Assembly: GCA_010909165.1 (NCBI GenBank)
Contig: MU008161.1
Location: 992,001 to 1,056,000, forward strand
Length of the DNA stretch: 64,000 nucleotides
Reading direction: 5' to 3'
Source: Anthoceros angustus
Taxonomy: Eukaryota; Streptophyta; Anthocerotopsida; Anthocerotales; Anthocerotaceae
A program made the position numbers and the translations under genes. The notes beneath the pieces are model-generated. The model was not told the DNA's origin. It searched no databases and saw only the letters and a list, made by a program, of their open reading frames with translations. Position 1 is the stretch's first letter, and the number at the start of each line of letters is the position of its first letter. This document shows positions 34,401 through 45,359 of this stretch, in pieces.

Positions 34401-37400
34401 TTACGGCAATGTGTCTGAATCGGGAATCATCTCCCCATCACCAATTCGAGTTGTGAGACCATCACATTCGTTGAAGCCTCCTGACACTTTTGAAGCTTGG
34501 ACAAGGTCTCCGACGAAGACAGATCTGGAACCTGTCATGGGATCATGGCATATTACAACCACCTCAGGAGCTGGCACTCCCACGGTCAACCCAGTTATGA
34601 CTTCACAAAAGGTCGTGGCAGGTCTGAGAACTGACCACCTTCTGTCATTGATATGATCCTCCTCCTATTCGTGTAATAGAAGCCAACATTGCTATGGTTT
34701 ATAGGAGAAACAGCCAAAACCTCAGAAGTTTACTGGGGAGATCCTGGACCGAGTACTCAGGGACATCCTACCAGTGCTCCGAAGGGCACGGTCAAGCTTC
34801 TTCCCATGAGAGAATCCTTTGACTTTGACAGAGGGCTTCTTCTGGCTGTTCAAGCTGCACAAGTAAGCTCAGTTTTGCTTGGATGAAACAAGGTGCTGTC
34901 ACTGGTGAAGTATGAAACTGCAGGAGATTATGTGTGTAACGGAGAGAAGTGTAATTGTGATGTATACCCTCATGACAAGATTGGTTAACCTGTGCAGATC
35001 CTCCTCAATGCAAAAGGACCACCTATTGTTCTTGGCATTGGTATAGCTAAAAACCTTACCTCTTTGGTCTATTTTATCAGACCTCGTTTTGCATCTGTCA
35101 GTCCTTGTGGTTGTCATACATTTGATTCGACTGCACAGTTCAGGTATAGTGCTGTGAAGCAACAGCAGTAGTATGCTTAAAAGCTCTTGAAGCAGTTCGT
35201 ATGACTGTACGTTTCCTGCTCTGGAGTACAGTACTGTGACCGGGGCAGTGCATTCCTGTTAAAACTGTAGGTGGCCCTAGTGGATCTGGGAAGACAAGTT
35301 TGGCTCGAAAAATGGCCAATATTGTTGGTTGTGAGGTCATTTCTATGGAAAGTTACTATAAAGGAGAGGAAATGAAGGACTCCAGCTATGATGATTTCTC
35401 TGCTCTCGATATACCACTTCTCCTCAGGGTAACGTGTTCATCTTGAGTTGGTATATCCCCATTAACTGGTACATCCTAACATGTATTCTCACTCCTCAGA
35501 ACATTCGTGAAATGCGGGCATTGTCTCCGACAATGATACCATTGTTTAACTTCGAAATGAATAAGCGCAGTGGTTCCAAGGAGTTCAAGGTGGCACCAGA
35601 TTGTGGTGTGGTATGTTGCTATGCTCTGTTTGCTAGACGCCTTTTGTCGATTTTGATTTGCATCCTTGATCTGATCGAACTGTTCTGCTTACTTTTCCAG
35701 GTTATCCTGGAAGGTGTTTATGCCTTGCATCCAGATATTCGACCATCTCTGGATGTCTGGATTGCAGTGGTGAGGCAGCTTTTGTCCTTAAGCTACTCCC
35801 AAAAGCTTGTCTGCTGTATGCATGGAGCTATTGCCACAACTGCTAACAATTTCCTCCTTTTTTTAGATTGGAGGAGTTCATTCTCACCTAGTTGATAGAG
35901 TTCATCGGGATTTGGAGCGCAGTGGACAATCAACAACTCGACAGGAAGTGATGACAACTGTGTTTCCGATGTTTCAACAGCATATCGAACCCCACCTTGC
36001 TCATGCGCATGTGTGTAATTTTCAACTGCTACACAGTTTTTGCAAGATGTGTGCTGGTGAATCTGACTAAAGCATTCTTGTGGAGTCATTAGGATCTCAA
36101 TGTTTGGTTTTTGTATGTACAGCTGAAGATTTGCAATGACTTCGACCCAGTGCATTCTCTGGAGAGATCAATGTTTGTCTTGAAGAGCAGCAAGCCGGTG
36201 AGGCCCTTTTGTGTGTAGCATATATTGCATGCATTTTCTCCTAACCAAAAGTGTGCAACACTATGTGAGTTAGGTGACTCACATTTGACGTGGTGTGGCA
36301 AGGTAACGGCTGAGGATATCGTAAAAATTCTTGATCCAGAGCGAAGAAGCAGGACTGTCCAGAATTTTACTGACATTTACTTCCACCTTCCTGGCCTTCC
36401 ATCGGTCAGCCAATGCACAGAGGGCAACTGGATTCGTGTCAGGAACTGTGAAGGTCGATTTGCCTTGCTGATTAGGGAGGTGAATATCTGACGTCCCCTT
36501 CGTGTCCTAGTGCGTTCCTTCTACTGAATTTCTATGGACTACTAACATTTGCATGTGATCCAAATAGCCCATTAGGGAAGGAGATTTCATCATCCAGCCA
36601 AGAGTTGACTTTGACATCAGTGTGAGGACCGTGGCTGGTCTTTTAGCACTCGGGTAATCTGCAACGACGTACTTGACCCTGTTTGTATCTGGACCAGTGC
36701 TTTAGGCTTTTATGATGGGAGATTATAACCAAAATCTGCATCAATCGGTGATGCAGCTATCAGGCAGTCGCCTACATTGAGGCGACTGCAACTATCTATC
36801 AAGATGACAAGGTGGGTCTTTGTACATGTTCTTGCAAATGGGGCGGAAAAATGGTCTAAGTATCTTCAAAGCTTGAGATATAGGGCTCACTTGAGAAGGT
36901 GCTGCTATCAGCTGTTAGTCGAGGTGGATCACCTGAAGAACATCTCCACACCGTACGTGCAAATAAAGGGCTCAAACAAGGAAGCTGTAGCTGCTGCAGG
37001 TCAAGCCTTGAATCTTGAAGGAAGCTACACAACAATGGTAGGCTATGTTGCTCTGGAAAAGCAGGATGAAAATGTCTGTAGCTTCAGGTTCTCGGCTGAC
37101 GGTGTCTGGTTCTGTCATGTCCACAGCCTTACATTGAGATAATTTTGGGCCGGGAATCGTCTCCTGGAGATGGCATTGGTGCTGTAAACGATCCACAAGC
37201 TGCAAGGTTGCAAGAGTTAGTGGAGTTCGTGCAATCTCAGGTATCCGATTCGCCTTGTAAAACCTGCTTCAAATGGGGCTAATGACATCAGGCGCTCGGG
37301 GTAAAACCTTTATAAATGTGGCCTGAGGGACATCTCTGGTGCTCGTCTATTCTAATGTTTTCTCTTCTTGTGAGTAACAGGGAGGAATTCCTGGTTCATC

Positions 37401-37830
37401 TGCACTGGTTACAAGCCCTGTGCTGTCCTTCGAATGTGTGTTAGAAAGTCTGGAGATGAGAGTGCGGAAGTTGGAGAAGTTGCATCTCGTAAATTCCGTA
37501 AGTGCTTTGTGAACTGTTTTTGCAGTGTTGGGAAGAGCCGAATGTAGACTAGCTCTTTCTCAATGCGTTTGCAAGAGCTGCATGTTCGGTTCATGTTTCT
37601 GGTGTACTCGTGTAATCTCCCCGCACGGCAGCTTTAGTGAGGTCAGGTCCGGTGTGGCCGAGCTTCGCTCGGTTCGCTCGGGAATGGATGTGAATGCCCT
37701 TACGATTTTGTAACCCATGATGACACCTGCAATATTGCTAACCTTCCCCTTGCAGGTGATATGGACGTTCATGATGTCGTCTCTCGTTGGGTATATGTTG
37801 TACCAAAGGTACCGAAGATTCAGCCTGTAG
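31412..37830 (+). CDS. Double uridine-kinase/CYTH protein with C-terminal membrane anchor (uridine-cytidine kinase C-like)
   Basis: 26 exons, all GT-AG and in phase, summing to 998 residues. Exons: 31412-31519, 31840-31952, 32045-32180, 32264-32362, 32446-32514, 32759-32893, 32973-33044, 33156-33211, 33368-33527, 33830-33994, 34125-34209, 34331-34621, 34705-34862, 34998-35040, 35271-35428, 35500-35610, 35701-35769, 35867-36010, 36123-36197, 36303-36479, 36568-36653, 36757-36811, 36912-37037, 37127-37240, 37381-37497, 37756-37830. Module 1: P-loop VGIGGPSGSGKS (about 65-74), LVEGTYALH, VGGVHFNLLSKVRRD, then CYTH (about 245-399). A Ser/Pro-rich linker (400-549) follows. Module 2: P-loop GIGGPSGSGKT (about 562), VILEGVYALHP, IGGVHSHLVDRVHRDLE, then CYTH (725-935). 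The end is a short coil and a membrane tail (FMMSSLVGYMLY). Plant TTM1/2 have one such module on outer organelle membranes; this is the double-module relative. Substrate not inferable. Confidence 0.92.
33553..33820 (+). repeat. 134-bp tandem duplication inside intron 9 of the double-kinase gene
   Basis: 33553-33686 is repeated at 33687-33820 (CCTGCTGTTGTCTTAGTACT start, AGCTACATGTTA end). I see one clear mismatch (TTATCCAGTC versus TTATCCTGTC). The intron's own splice ends lie outside the duplication. Confidence 0.9.
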
Positions 37831-38361
37831 GTGTCAGCCCTCAATTACGTTGAATTGATCATTTAACGACGTTCTCAAACTGGAATAGTCTTACCATCTG
37901 ACAACTGACATCACCAGACAAGCTAGACCAGAAGTTTTGAGATTCTTCTGTACATACATTTTTTCTCTACTGTACTTGGAACCGTGATAACCGAGGTACT
38001 GTAGGGCGCTGTAATGGGAATAAAGGCTCCCCATTGCTGCTACTGTACTCTCTGCTGAAGCCCGAAAGACTACACCTGCATGGTTGGCCTCGGCAAGTCA
38101 CTGTGGGACTTTTTTCTTATACATATGTAGGATCACCTAGTCCTCCTATTCAAACTTCGCTGAAAACGGAAGATTCCAGGCACTAAGACTATCGGTGGAG
38201 TGCTTATAAGAGGCTCTTGAAGACCCTTCGGTACCTTTCAACGAGTTCTGGCTTTCTGAGCACCCTCACCAGTCACGAGTCCCCCGTCATACATTCCCCC
38301 TTCTGGTACACATGGCCTCAGTCGACATAAATCATGGAGTTGCTTCCTTCTTGGTAACCAG
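37831..38361. other. Convergent intergenic spacer
   Basis: 3' flanks of the double-kinase gene (plus) and the PPR gene (minus). No coding sequence. Short repeats of TACTGTAC near 37970-38050 only. Confidence 0.5.
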
Positions 38362-40884
38362 CTAATATACTACATATTTATTTGTGCATGCATCAGCCTG
38401 CACCTGCCATGTATTTAGAGTAGGCGCCGTGCTAGCTTCTATCTTGATCTTGGAAACTAGCTGTCTCAGCATGGAGTATATTCCGTCACTGTCACAATGC
38501 TCTGTATCCTCAACCACAAAACTATGCACCAATCCATCCATGTCGGTCCACCAGCTCTGGCCTGGCTGCTTCCATGCCCCACTTCTCATTCTCCTTGCCC
38601 GCATCTCCTGTGCCTTCTCCCACATCTGGGCACTGGTATAGATGTTCGACATCAACACATATATTGCAGCATCTTGTTTGTCTAGCTTCAATGCTTCATC
38701 AAAAGCATGGCGGCCGACCTCCACATTGCTCCACTTCTGACAAGCACCCAGTAGGGCACGCCAAACTGCAACATCAGGGGGCACACGCATTGACTTTGCC
38801 ATTGCGAGTGCCTCATCAAGTTCGCCTGCACGGCCGAGGAGATCCACCATGCATGAGTAGTGCTCCACTGTGGGATTGATGCCATAGTGTCTGGTCATAG
38901 CTTCGAAGTACTCCTGCCCCTTGTTGACTAGACCAGCATGACTACATACTGTTAATACACTAAGGAACGTGATGCCATCTGGCTGTATGCCATCCCCTCT
39001 CATTCTATAAACCAAGTCAAAGACTACTTCAGTGTCCCCTTGATAGGTGTATCCTGCAATCAATGCATTCCAGGCGACGGTGTCCCTTGCAGGCAGTGCA
39101 TGAAAGACCTTATGTGCATCAAACATGCTGCCAGACTTTGCATACATGTTGATTAAACTGACGGCCAAAGACACGTCAGCTTGAAGCCCCTGTTCTTCGA
39201 TCTCCAAATGCAGCTGCTTTCCTGGAAGTAAAGCTGCTACATTTGAACATGCCTGAAGCAGGCACAGAAATGTGACAAGATCGGGTGGAACGACACCTTC
39301 TTTTCGCATAGCACTGTATATACGAAGAGCTTCATGACCCATCCCTTGCTGGGAATATCCTGCTATCAGAGCAGTCCATGTTACCACATCCTTGCATCCA
39401 AGTCCATCAAACACACGCTGCGCATCCTCTAGGCTGCCACACTTTGCATACATGTTTATTAAATTGTTGCCTACTGTCGCATCAGCTTGAAGGCCTTGCT
39501 CTTCAATCTCCGCATGCAGTTCCTTCCCCATCTCTATAGCACTGACCCCCACACTTGCACATGCCTGCAAGAGGCACACAAATGTCACTGAGGTTGCTGC
39601 TACTGATCTGTCCCGCTGCATTGCACTATAAAGAAGAAGAGCTTCATGACCCCTGCCCTGCTGCACATATCCTGCGATCATGGTGTTCCACGTTACCACA
39701 TCTTTCTGACGAAGTCCATCAAACACACTCCAAGCATCCTCCAGGCTGCCACACTTTGCATACATGTTTATCAAGTTGTTACCAACAGTCAAATCCTGTT
39801 CAAGTCCTCGCTCTTTGATCTGTGCATGAAGCTGTTTTCCGTTCTCTCTGGCCATCACTCCCACACTCGCACATGCCTGCAGGATGCACACAAATGTTAC
39901 CGAATTAGGTGCAGGAAAGCCTTGTTCCTGCATAGCATTGAAGAGTCCAAGGGCTTCCTGACCCTTACCCTGCTGAGAACATCCTGAAATCATAGCATTC
40001 CACGTTACCACGTCCTTCTGGCGGAGCCCATGAAATACTCTTTCGGCATCCTCCATGCTGCCACACTTTGCATACATGTCCACCAAGCAGTTAGACACGA
40101 ACAAGTCACCCTCGACCCCACTGGCCAACACATCAGCATGCACCTGCTGCCCACTGCTCAAGTCCGCTGCTCTTGCACAAGCCTGTAGGGATGCTACAAA
40201 CACATGGCCATCTGGCTTCACGCTTGACTTGCGCATCTGATGGTACAGCTGCACGGCCTGCTCAGCTTCTCCTTGCCTCACATGCGCTGTAATTATGGAA
40301 GACCACGTGAACGCATCTGGCTTGTCAATCACGGTGAACACATCCATCGCTTCTTGCAACCGGGCATGAGAAGCATACATCCGCAGAATGTGGTTGCAAA
40401 AAAACGTGTCCGACCCAAAACCCCTCTTCACGGCAAGAACATGTATGCGGCGACACAGAGCCAAATCCTTCTTCCTCACGCATGCTCCCAACACAGCACA
40501 CAAGAGTGATTGAGAAATCCGACATCCTGTCCGCACAAGAACTCCCAGAGCCTCAACAGCCTCCACGAGCCGCCCCTGCTGACAAAGCTTGCCCACGGTT
40601 TCAGCAGTCACCCACCTTTCCAATCTTGCAGGCATCCGAGGGTCAGAATCATGCGGCAGACTACAGTCGGCCTCCCCCATCTTCATGTCCAGAGGAACTA
40701 GCTCAGCATCCACCCACGTTGGTTTGTACCAGCTGTCTGGTGAACAGGAGCAATTCTTATGCTGTGGGTTACCCCACCAGAGTGCATGGCGCCCCAACAG
40801 CTCCTGGTCCAGAAGACATTCTCTCCCGGTCCACAAGAGCTGCCGGCAAAAGAAGCCTTGCTTCCCCCCCTTGAAACGAAGCAC
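38362..40884 (-). CDS. PLS-class pentatricopeptide repeat protein, E/E+ type, intact
   Basis: A single exon of 840 codons on the minus strand. Organellar RNA-binding protein, most likely needed for RNA editing or processing. After about 70 N-terminal residues there is a continuous PPR array with the PLS pattern. A ~100-residue module (SVTFVCLLQACASVG, GKELHAEIEEQGL, VGNNLINMYAKCGSLEDA, KDVVTWTALIAGYSQQGMG) is repeated at least four times. The C-terminus has the E motif (ALLGACQKWSNVEVGRHAFD, AIYVLMSNIYTSAQMW) and an E+ part (PGQSWWTDMDGLVHSF), then a short unique tail instead of a DYW deaminase. Such proteins usually need a separate DYW partner. The first 60 residues are not clearly a transit peptide, and a later ATG (M at about residue 67) is possible. 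Confidence 0.92.
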   Translation of the reverse strand: MLRFKGGKQGFFCRQLLWTGRECLLDQELLGRHALWWGNPQHKNCSCSPDSWYKPTWVDAELVPLDMKMGEADCSLPHDSDPRMPARLERWVTAETVGKLCQQGRLVEAVEALGVLVRTGCRISQSLLCAVLGACVRKKDLALCRRIHVLAVKRGFGSDTFFCNHILRMYASHARLQEAMDVFTVIDKPDAFTWSSIITAHVRQGEAEQAVQLYHQMRKSSVKPDGHVFVASLQACARAADLSSGQQVHADVLASGVEGDLFVSNCLVDMYAKCGSMEDAERVFHGLRQKDVVTWNAMISGCSQQGKGQEALGLFNAMQEQGFPAPNSVTFVCILQACASVGVMARENGKQLHAQIKERGLEQDLTVGNNLINMYAKCGSLEDAWSVFDGLRQKDVVTWNTMIAGYVQQGRGHEALLLYSAMQRDRSVAATSVTFVCLLQACASVGVSAIEMGKELHAEIEEQGLQADATVGNNLINMYAKCGSLEDAQRVFDGLGCKDVVTWTALIAGYSQQGMGHEALRIYSAMRKEGVVPPDLVTFLCLLQACSNVAALLPGKQLHLEIEEQGLQADVSLAVSLINMYAKSGSMFDAHKVFHALPARDTVAWNALIAGYTYQGDTEVVFDLVYRMRGDGIQPDGITFLSVLTVCSHAGLVNKGQEYFEAMTRHYGINPTVEHYSCMVDLLGRAGELDEALAMAKSMRVPPDVAVWRALLGACQKWSNVEVGRHAFDEALKLDKQDAAIYVLMSNIYTSAQMWEKAQEMRARRMRSGAWKQPGQSWWTDMDGLVHSFVVEDTEHCDSDGIYSMLRQLVSKIKIEASTAPTLNTWQVQADACTNKYVVY

Positions 40885-41820
40885 AAGGCTCTAGTCATGA
40901 TTGGCACAGAAATACGGTAGACCCACGGAGTCAAGCCTGGAACCCAAACCCCGCTCCAATCTCCACATACAAAACCTAGATCAACTAGATCTAGGTAGTG
41001 CACACACAGACAGTTTGCTCGACTGCCCACTCCTTCAATTCATCACCGTGTCCCAAACATACGCATCCTTCCCGAACTTGGGGAAGTCAACTCTTATGCG
41101 GGAAAAACAACTCTTTTGTGACATTAACTGGTCTGGGAAAACAACTATTTGGTGACACCAACAGGTCTGGATTTTATCCCGTTCATACTGTGAAGCTTGG
41201 ACCGGAAGCATTCATGATGCAGTGTCTGAACGTTAATCAAGCATACCATAGAGATAGTGGGCTAAAGAGATATCAAATCTTTGGAAGGCTCTTATTCAAT
41301 GTTACAAAACCCGCGCTCCCACATTCAACTCAATATTTGAGTTGAATCCGAGCACCATGCATGTCTCTCTCGCTAAGCAACTGGTCATCGCCTTTTTCGA
41401 GGTCCGAGGTACATTCCATGCCGGCATACCATAGCATTCTGTGAACGTTTCATAAGTTTGATAATTATATTTTATTAAAAATAATACTTATTTATTATTA
41501 TTTAATGCTTAATAATCAATAGAAATATATTCCATCAATCTGTTCCAACCGTAATATGTCCAGATGAGGCCCACATACTCTCTAGAATAAACAATGAGAA
41601 CTATCTAGATGACCACTATGGGTTGTTCAACAACACATCTAATCAATATTTCCTGATTATATTTTTAAAACTATTACATAGATGATGACAAATTATTTAT
41701 TGAAATATGATTTCATAATATATAATAAATTCTCAAGAAAGGATAAAGGCTTGTAGCTTGAGAGGATGTAATTTCAATAGAGGTAATAATATTTTTAATC
41801 TAAAGCTTGTAAGTTTTCCT
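40885..41820. other. Intergenic; AT-rich from 41450
   Basis: PPR gene 5' flank, then AT-rich DNA (41455-41730) with TTATTATTATTTAATG-type runs. No gene seen. It probably includes the promoter of the lectin-like gene. Confidence 0.45.
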
Positions 41821-42357
41821 ATGGCATCAATGAGTACCAGATTACTATTGTTAATATTATCATTTTACACTAGTAATGCAACCTTTTCAGAGAAACAATC
41901 TTTGAAAGAAAGATCATTTTTTTTTCCACAAAGTGCAACAAATAAGGGAATATATATGCTACGAGAAGGAGAGTCTCTTGATGGATCGAGTGCCATAAGT
42001 AGTGTGAATGAATTATACAACTTTGCATTCACTGAGGGATGTCAATTTGCTATATACCAAAATTGGATACCAATTTGGCGAACGGAGTTTAGCAGTAGCT
42101 TTGCTTGCGGTAAACTAACATTAGAAAAAGATGGAGAGCTCATCCTTTATAGTTTTGGGGGTGTAAAAGTTTGGAGTAGTGGAGCAGTTCCACCCCCTTA
42201 TTCATCTTCTTATGTCAAGTTCCAATATGTTTTACAAGTCATAAATGACGGCACAGCACAAATTTTGCAAAGTACCATACTTGATAGCCGAGTGCATCAA
42301 GTGGATTATATTAGAACAGTGTGGTCTAGTGCAAATCTATGTTGTGTTACTTCATGA
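41821..42357 (+). CDS. Secreted bulb-type (mannose-binding) lectin-like protein
   Basis: 178 residues from the ATG at 41821, chosen because MASMSTRLLLLILSFYTSNA is a clean signal peptide; the frame is open 21 codons further upstream without such a start. The mature part has the B-lectin (GNA-like) beta-prism pattern: LREGESLDGSSAISSVN, CQFAIYQNWIPIWRT, GKLTLEKDGELILYS, VKVWSSGA, YVLQVINDGTAQIL. The canonical QxDxNxVxY mannose sites are degenerate (xExCQFAIY, xxDGELILY, xNDGTAQIL), so sugar binding is uncertain. It is intron-free, in an AT-rich island. The stop is followed within 50 nt by AATAAA (42405). The last 31 codons plus 3' flank are repeated twice downstream (42411-42708). Confidence 0.75.
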   Translation: MASMSTRLLLLILSFYTSNATFSEKQSLKERSFFFPQSATNKGIYMLREGESLDGSSAISSVNELYNFAFTEGCQFAIYQNWIPIWRTEFSSSFACGKLTLEKDGELILYSFGGVKVWSSGAVPPPYSSSYVKFQYVLQVINDGTAQILQSTILDSRVHQVDYIRTVWSSANLCCVTS

Positions 42358-42708
42358 CTTTATACACTTTTTATTTACTTGAGTACGTGATGTGGAAGAT
42401 ATGAAATAAAATTTTGCAGAGTACCATACCTGATAGCCAAGTGCACCAAGTGGATTATATTGGAATAGTGTAGTCTGGTGCAAATTTATGTTGTGTTACT
42501 TCATGACTTTATACACTCTTTATTTACGTGAGTACTTGATGTGGAAGATATGAAATAGAATTTTGCAGAATACCATACGTGATAACTAAGTGCACCAAGT
42601 GGATTACATTAGAACAGTATGGTCTAGTGCAAATTTATGTTGTGTTATTTCATGACTTTATACACTTTTTATTTACATGAGTACTTGATGTGGAAGATAT
42701 GAAATAGG
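42262..42708 (+). repeat. Three tandem 149-bp copies of the lectin gene 3' end
   Basis: Units start at ATTTTGCA: 42262, 42411 and 42560, exact 149-nt steps. Unit 1 is the gene's own last 31 codons, stop, and 3' flank through GAAATAAA. Units 2 and 3 repeat it with 5-10% differences; both contain early stops and change the AATAAA to AAATAGA or AAATAGG. The period is not divisible by three, so they do not extend the protein. Confidence 0.92.
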
Positions 42709-44026
42709 GGTTTGTTTGTGGGTCAAGTGTCAGATGAACAAACTTAGAATCGCAAACCTGTAAAAAGAAAAATATTATAGCAAGGCTTCATTTTACATTT
42801 TCTGGAAATCTATGGAGGAAAGCGTGAAGTGATAAGGAGTAAGTCTAATATCATATTTCTTCTTCTTCATCTTCTTCTTAACTTGTCATCTACATGATAC
42901 TCAATATTACAAGACAAAGGCCACTAGTTTTACTATGTTCCTTTTCTTCCATGTCCTTAAAGCTCATAAAAAACTACAGAATTATTTTATTTTGAATAAC
43001 ATCTTATTCCTGTAATATATATAAGTAAACGATTCTCATACCTCATTACACTTAGAAAATATGTACAAGGATATGTAAAGATGATAAAACAAATAAATTT
43101 TAGATATTGATTGTCCCAGCCAATGAGCCAAGGTTTCACGATATTAAACTAGACCTACAACCTCCCTCATATATTAACTTAAATAATAAAATTATATAAA
43201 ATAAATTTTAGATATACATATTTTAAATATGTATATTAAACATTATATTTTAAACCCTAAACATGTAAAACATATTAAACACAAACAAAAAAACGGCTCG
43301 CTGTGCATCAGCATTAGCGCATTAAACGGTGCGGTCGAGCCGGGCGTGTTTGAGTTCCAGGAATATGTACTTCCCTCGTCCACTTCCGGATCCCGGTGAC
43401 ACACGAGAGGTGGTGAGAGGTACCGGTGACGCCAGGGAACCTGGTTCCGAAGACTGCGATTTCAGCGAAGAAGAAAAACGCGTGATAAATGTCGTGGCGC
43501 CTGTGATTGTGGTCTCCGAACGTGTGGTTCGGGAACTGCATAGCAACGTGATGGATGGCATATGGCGACGGGACAAGAGCAGGCGCAGGCGCAGGCGCCG
43601 ACATCGATAACGGGCCTGTTGGTATCTCTACCGACGCGTCACGAAAGTGGGTGTTGCTGTGGAGGAGCTTCGGGCATCCCTGTGGAGAAGCTTCGGGCAT
43701 CCCTGTGGAGAAAAATCCCCTCCCCCTATACGACGCAATTCGTTGTGTCGACAGGGCTCAGAAACAGATTTAAATCGTACGATTCTGTGTCCAGAGCATG
43801 TAGTAGGGCACCTGTCAGGATTCATTCTTGGCGCGCTACATCAGCTCGCCAAGAATGCCCGTTCCCTGGCCTAGCCGACCCGATTACAAGACACTGAAAT
43901 GAATATTGTATACGTTAGCAGGTGGGTGATAGATGGATATATCTATCCCTGCAGTGGTTACAGTGATGAATTCGTTCCACAATCTTGAGGCTAGCTAGCT
44001 AGGTACTCGGGTCGGGCAATGCAAGT
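42709..44026. other. AT-rich then GC-rich intergenic DNA; no gene seen
   Basis: 42710-43290 is AT-rich with a TTC-rich microsatellite near 42860. 43300-43900 switches to GC-rich DNA with many CpG and open readings on both strands but no domain. 43668-43715 holds two copies of a 23-bp unit (AGCTTCGGGCATCCCTGTGG). CAGGCGCAGGCGCAGGCGC near 43580 is a short GGCGCA repeat. Confidence 0.45.
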
Positions 44027-45359
44027 TCAAATGTTTTTGTTATGCTTGGACGGACGAGGAGGAGGAGCGGGAAGCACAAAGGCGAAGCCATCGGAATTGG
44101 ACCAGTGGCAGGCTTCGCTGTCCCCGGGCTCGTTACCGAGCACCTGGAAAGCCACATGGCTCGGGCTCCACTCGCTGGTATCCATGTGGCAGAGCACCAC
44201 ATTGGTGAGCGTCACGTCCGGCTTGGCAGTGGATTTCAGCGTCACGGAGTACACCCTGGTGGCAGGGATGCTGTGGCAGAAGGCCACCTGGAATGGGAAC
44301 ATCAAAGAATGGCACGACGTGTACATGCTCTTCTCGTCCGCCTTCAGCTCCGCCTTCTCTACCTCGAACGCGCCTCCCATCACCTCAGCGTCGTCCGACG
44401 AGAAGAAGGTGGTGCCCAGAGCCTGGATCGATGTCTCGGCTCCGTCCCGAAACCCGCCCGCGGGAGCAAGAGACCTGGCCACGTGCTCCGCCATCTCCTC
44501 CAAGGACGTGACGCAGGCCCCGGCCCGCGAGTGCATCCCCCCCAGGCCGCCGTTGCCGCCGTTGCTGCCGCCGCCGGAGAGGCAGAAGGCGCTGGTCTGG
44601 CGTATGGCGTCTCCCATCACGGAGCGGGCCGGGATGTGGAGGTCCTGGAAGGCGTCGCGCGGAGCCAGGGACTCGGCCAGGGCGCGGGGAGGAAGGTGCG
44701 ACGCGTCGCTCGTTGCAGCTGGTCGGAGAAGGCGGATGCCGGGACCTGGTACAGGGTCCCGTCCGCGCCCTGCCCGGTTGTAAGATGCTTCTCCAGGAAC
44801 CAGGTGGATCGGGCGAGTTCGTCCACCGCCGCCGGTGGCACCTCCCGGTCGCCGCCGTAGTTGTACTGGTTCTTGGACGGCAGGCTCGCCAGCTTCGCGG
44901 AGCCGTCGGCTGTGAGGTCGTCCAGGCCGCGGCAGAGGATGTTGGCGGCGGAGCAGAAGGCGGCGGCGGCGGCGGGGTCGGCCGTCATGCTGCCGCGCTC
45001 CATGGAGGTCTTGTAGGAAAGGACTTGCGCGGTGGAGAGCGGGGACACCAGGTCCTGCATGGAAAGTGGCATGGTCGCTCCCGGCAGAGTCCTGCTCCAC
45101 GATTGCATCACCTCGGGGTTTGTGTTGGAGCGCGTCGCCGTGTCGAGAGGATGTTCCCTGGCTGCATGCGAGTGACTCGTCTGATCTCGAACGGAGGCGA
45201 AGGAACACAAATTTGTGTGAATCAGTACAGGCTGTTGTTGTTGAAAGCACTCTCAAGATGAATTGAGAAGAAAGTTAGAGACAGCGTGCGCTCTCAGGCA
45301 TAGATTAGGGTTACCATTAGGAAGATGGCAAGGAGCATCGAGGCCAGCAGTGTCGCCAT
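44027..45359 (-). CDS. BURP-domain protein (polygalacturonase-1 beta-like), with apparent 1-nt frameshift
   Basis: Exon 1 (45359-45315) encodes a signal peptide, MATLLASMLLAIFLM. A GT donor follows, and the acceptor at 45181 opens exon 2 (45180-44027) in phase. The N-terminal part matches the PG1-beta group: VMQSWSRTLPGA, AAFCSAANILC, SKNQYNYGGDREV. The BURP domain then has FLPxxxAESL and the Cys-His ladder CH-x10-CH-x27-CH-x25-CH (CHSLMFPFQVAFCH, VVLCHMDTSEWSPSHVAFQV, ACHW). Between RRTFLP and RALAESLAPRDAF the frame changes at a CCCC run (plus strand 44686-44689). One extra C would restore the family sequence. BURP proteins act in the cell wall. It is either a young pseudogene, a polymorphism or a base-call error; everything else is intact. 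Confidence 0.85.

Noticed and set aside
44019..44860. Two long plus-strand readings opposite the BURP gene
   Set aside because: GC-rich antisense shadows of the coding strand; no family resemblance, while the minus strand has the full Cys-His ladder.
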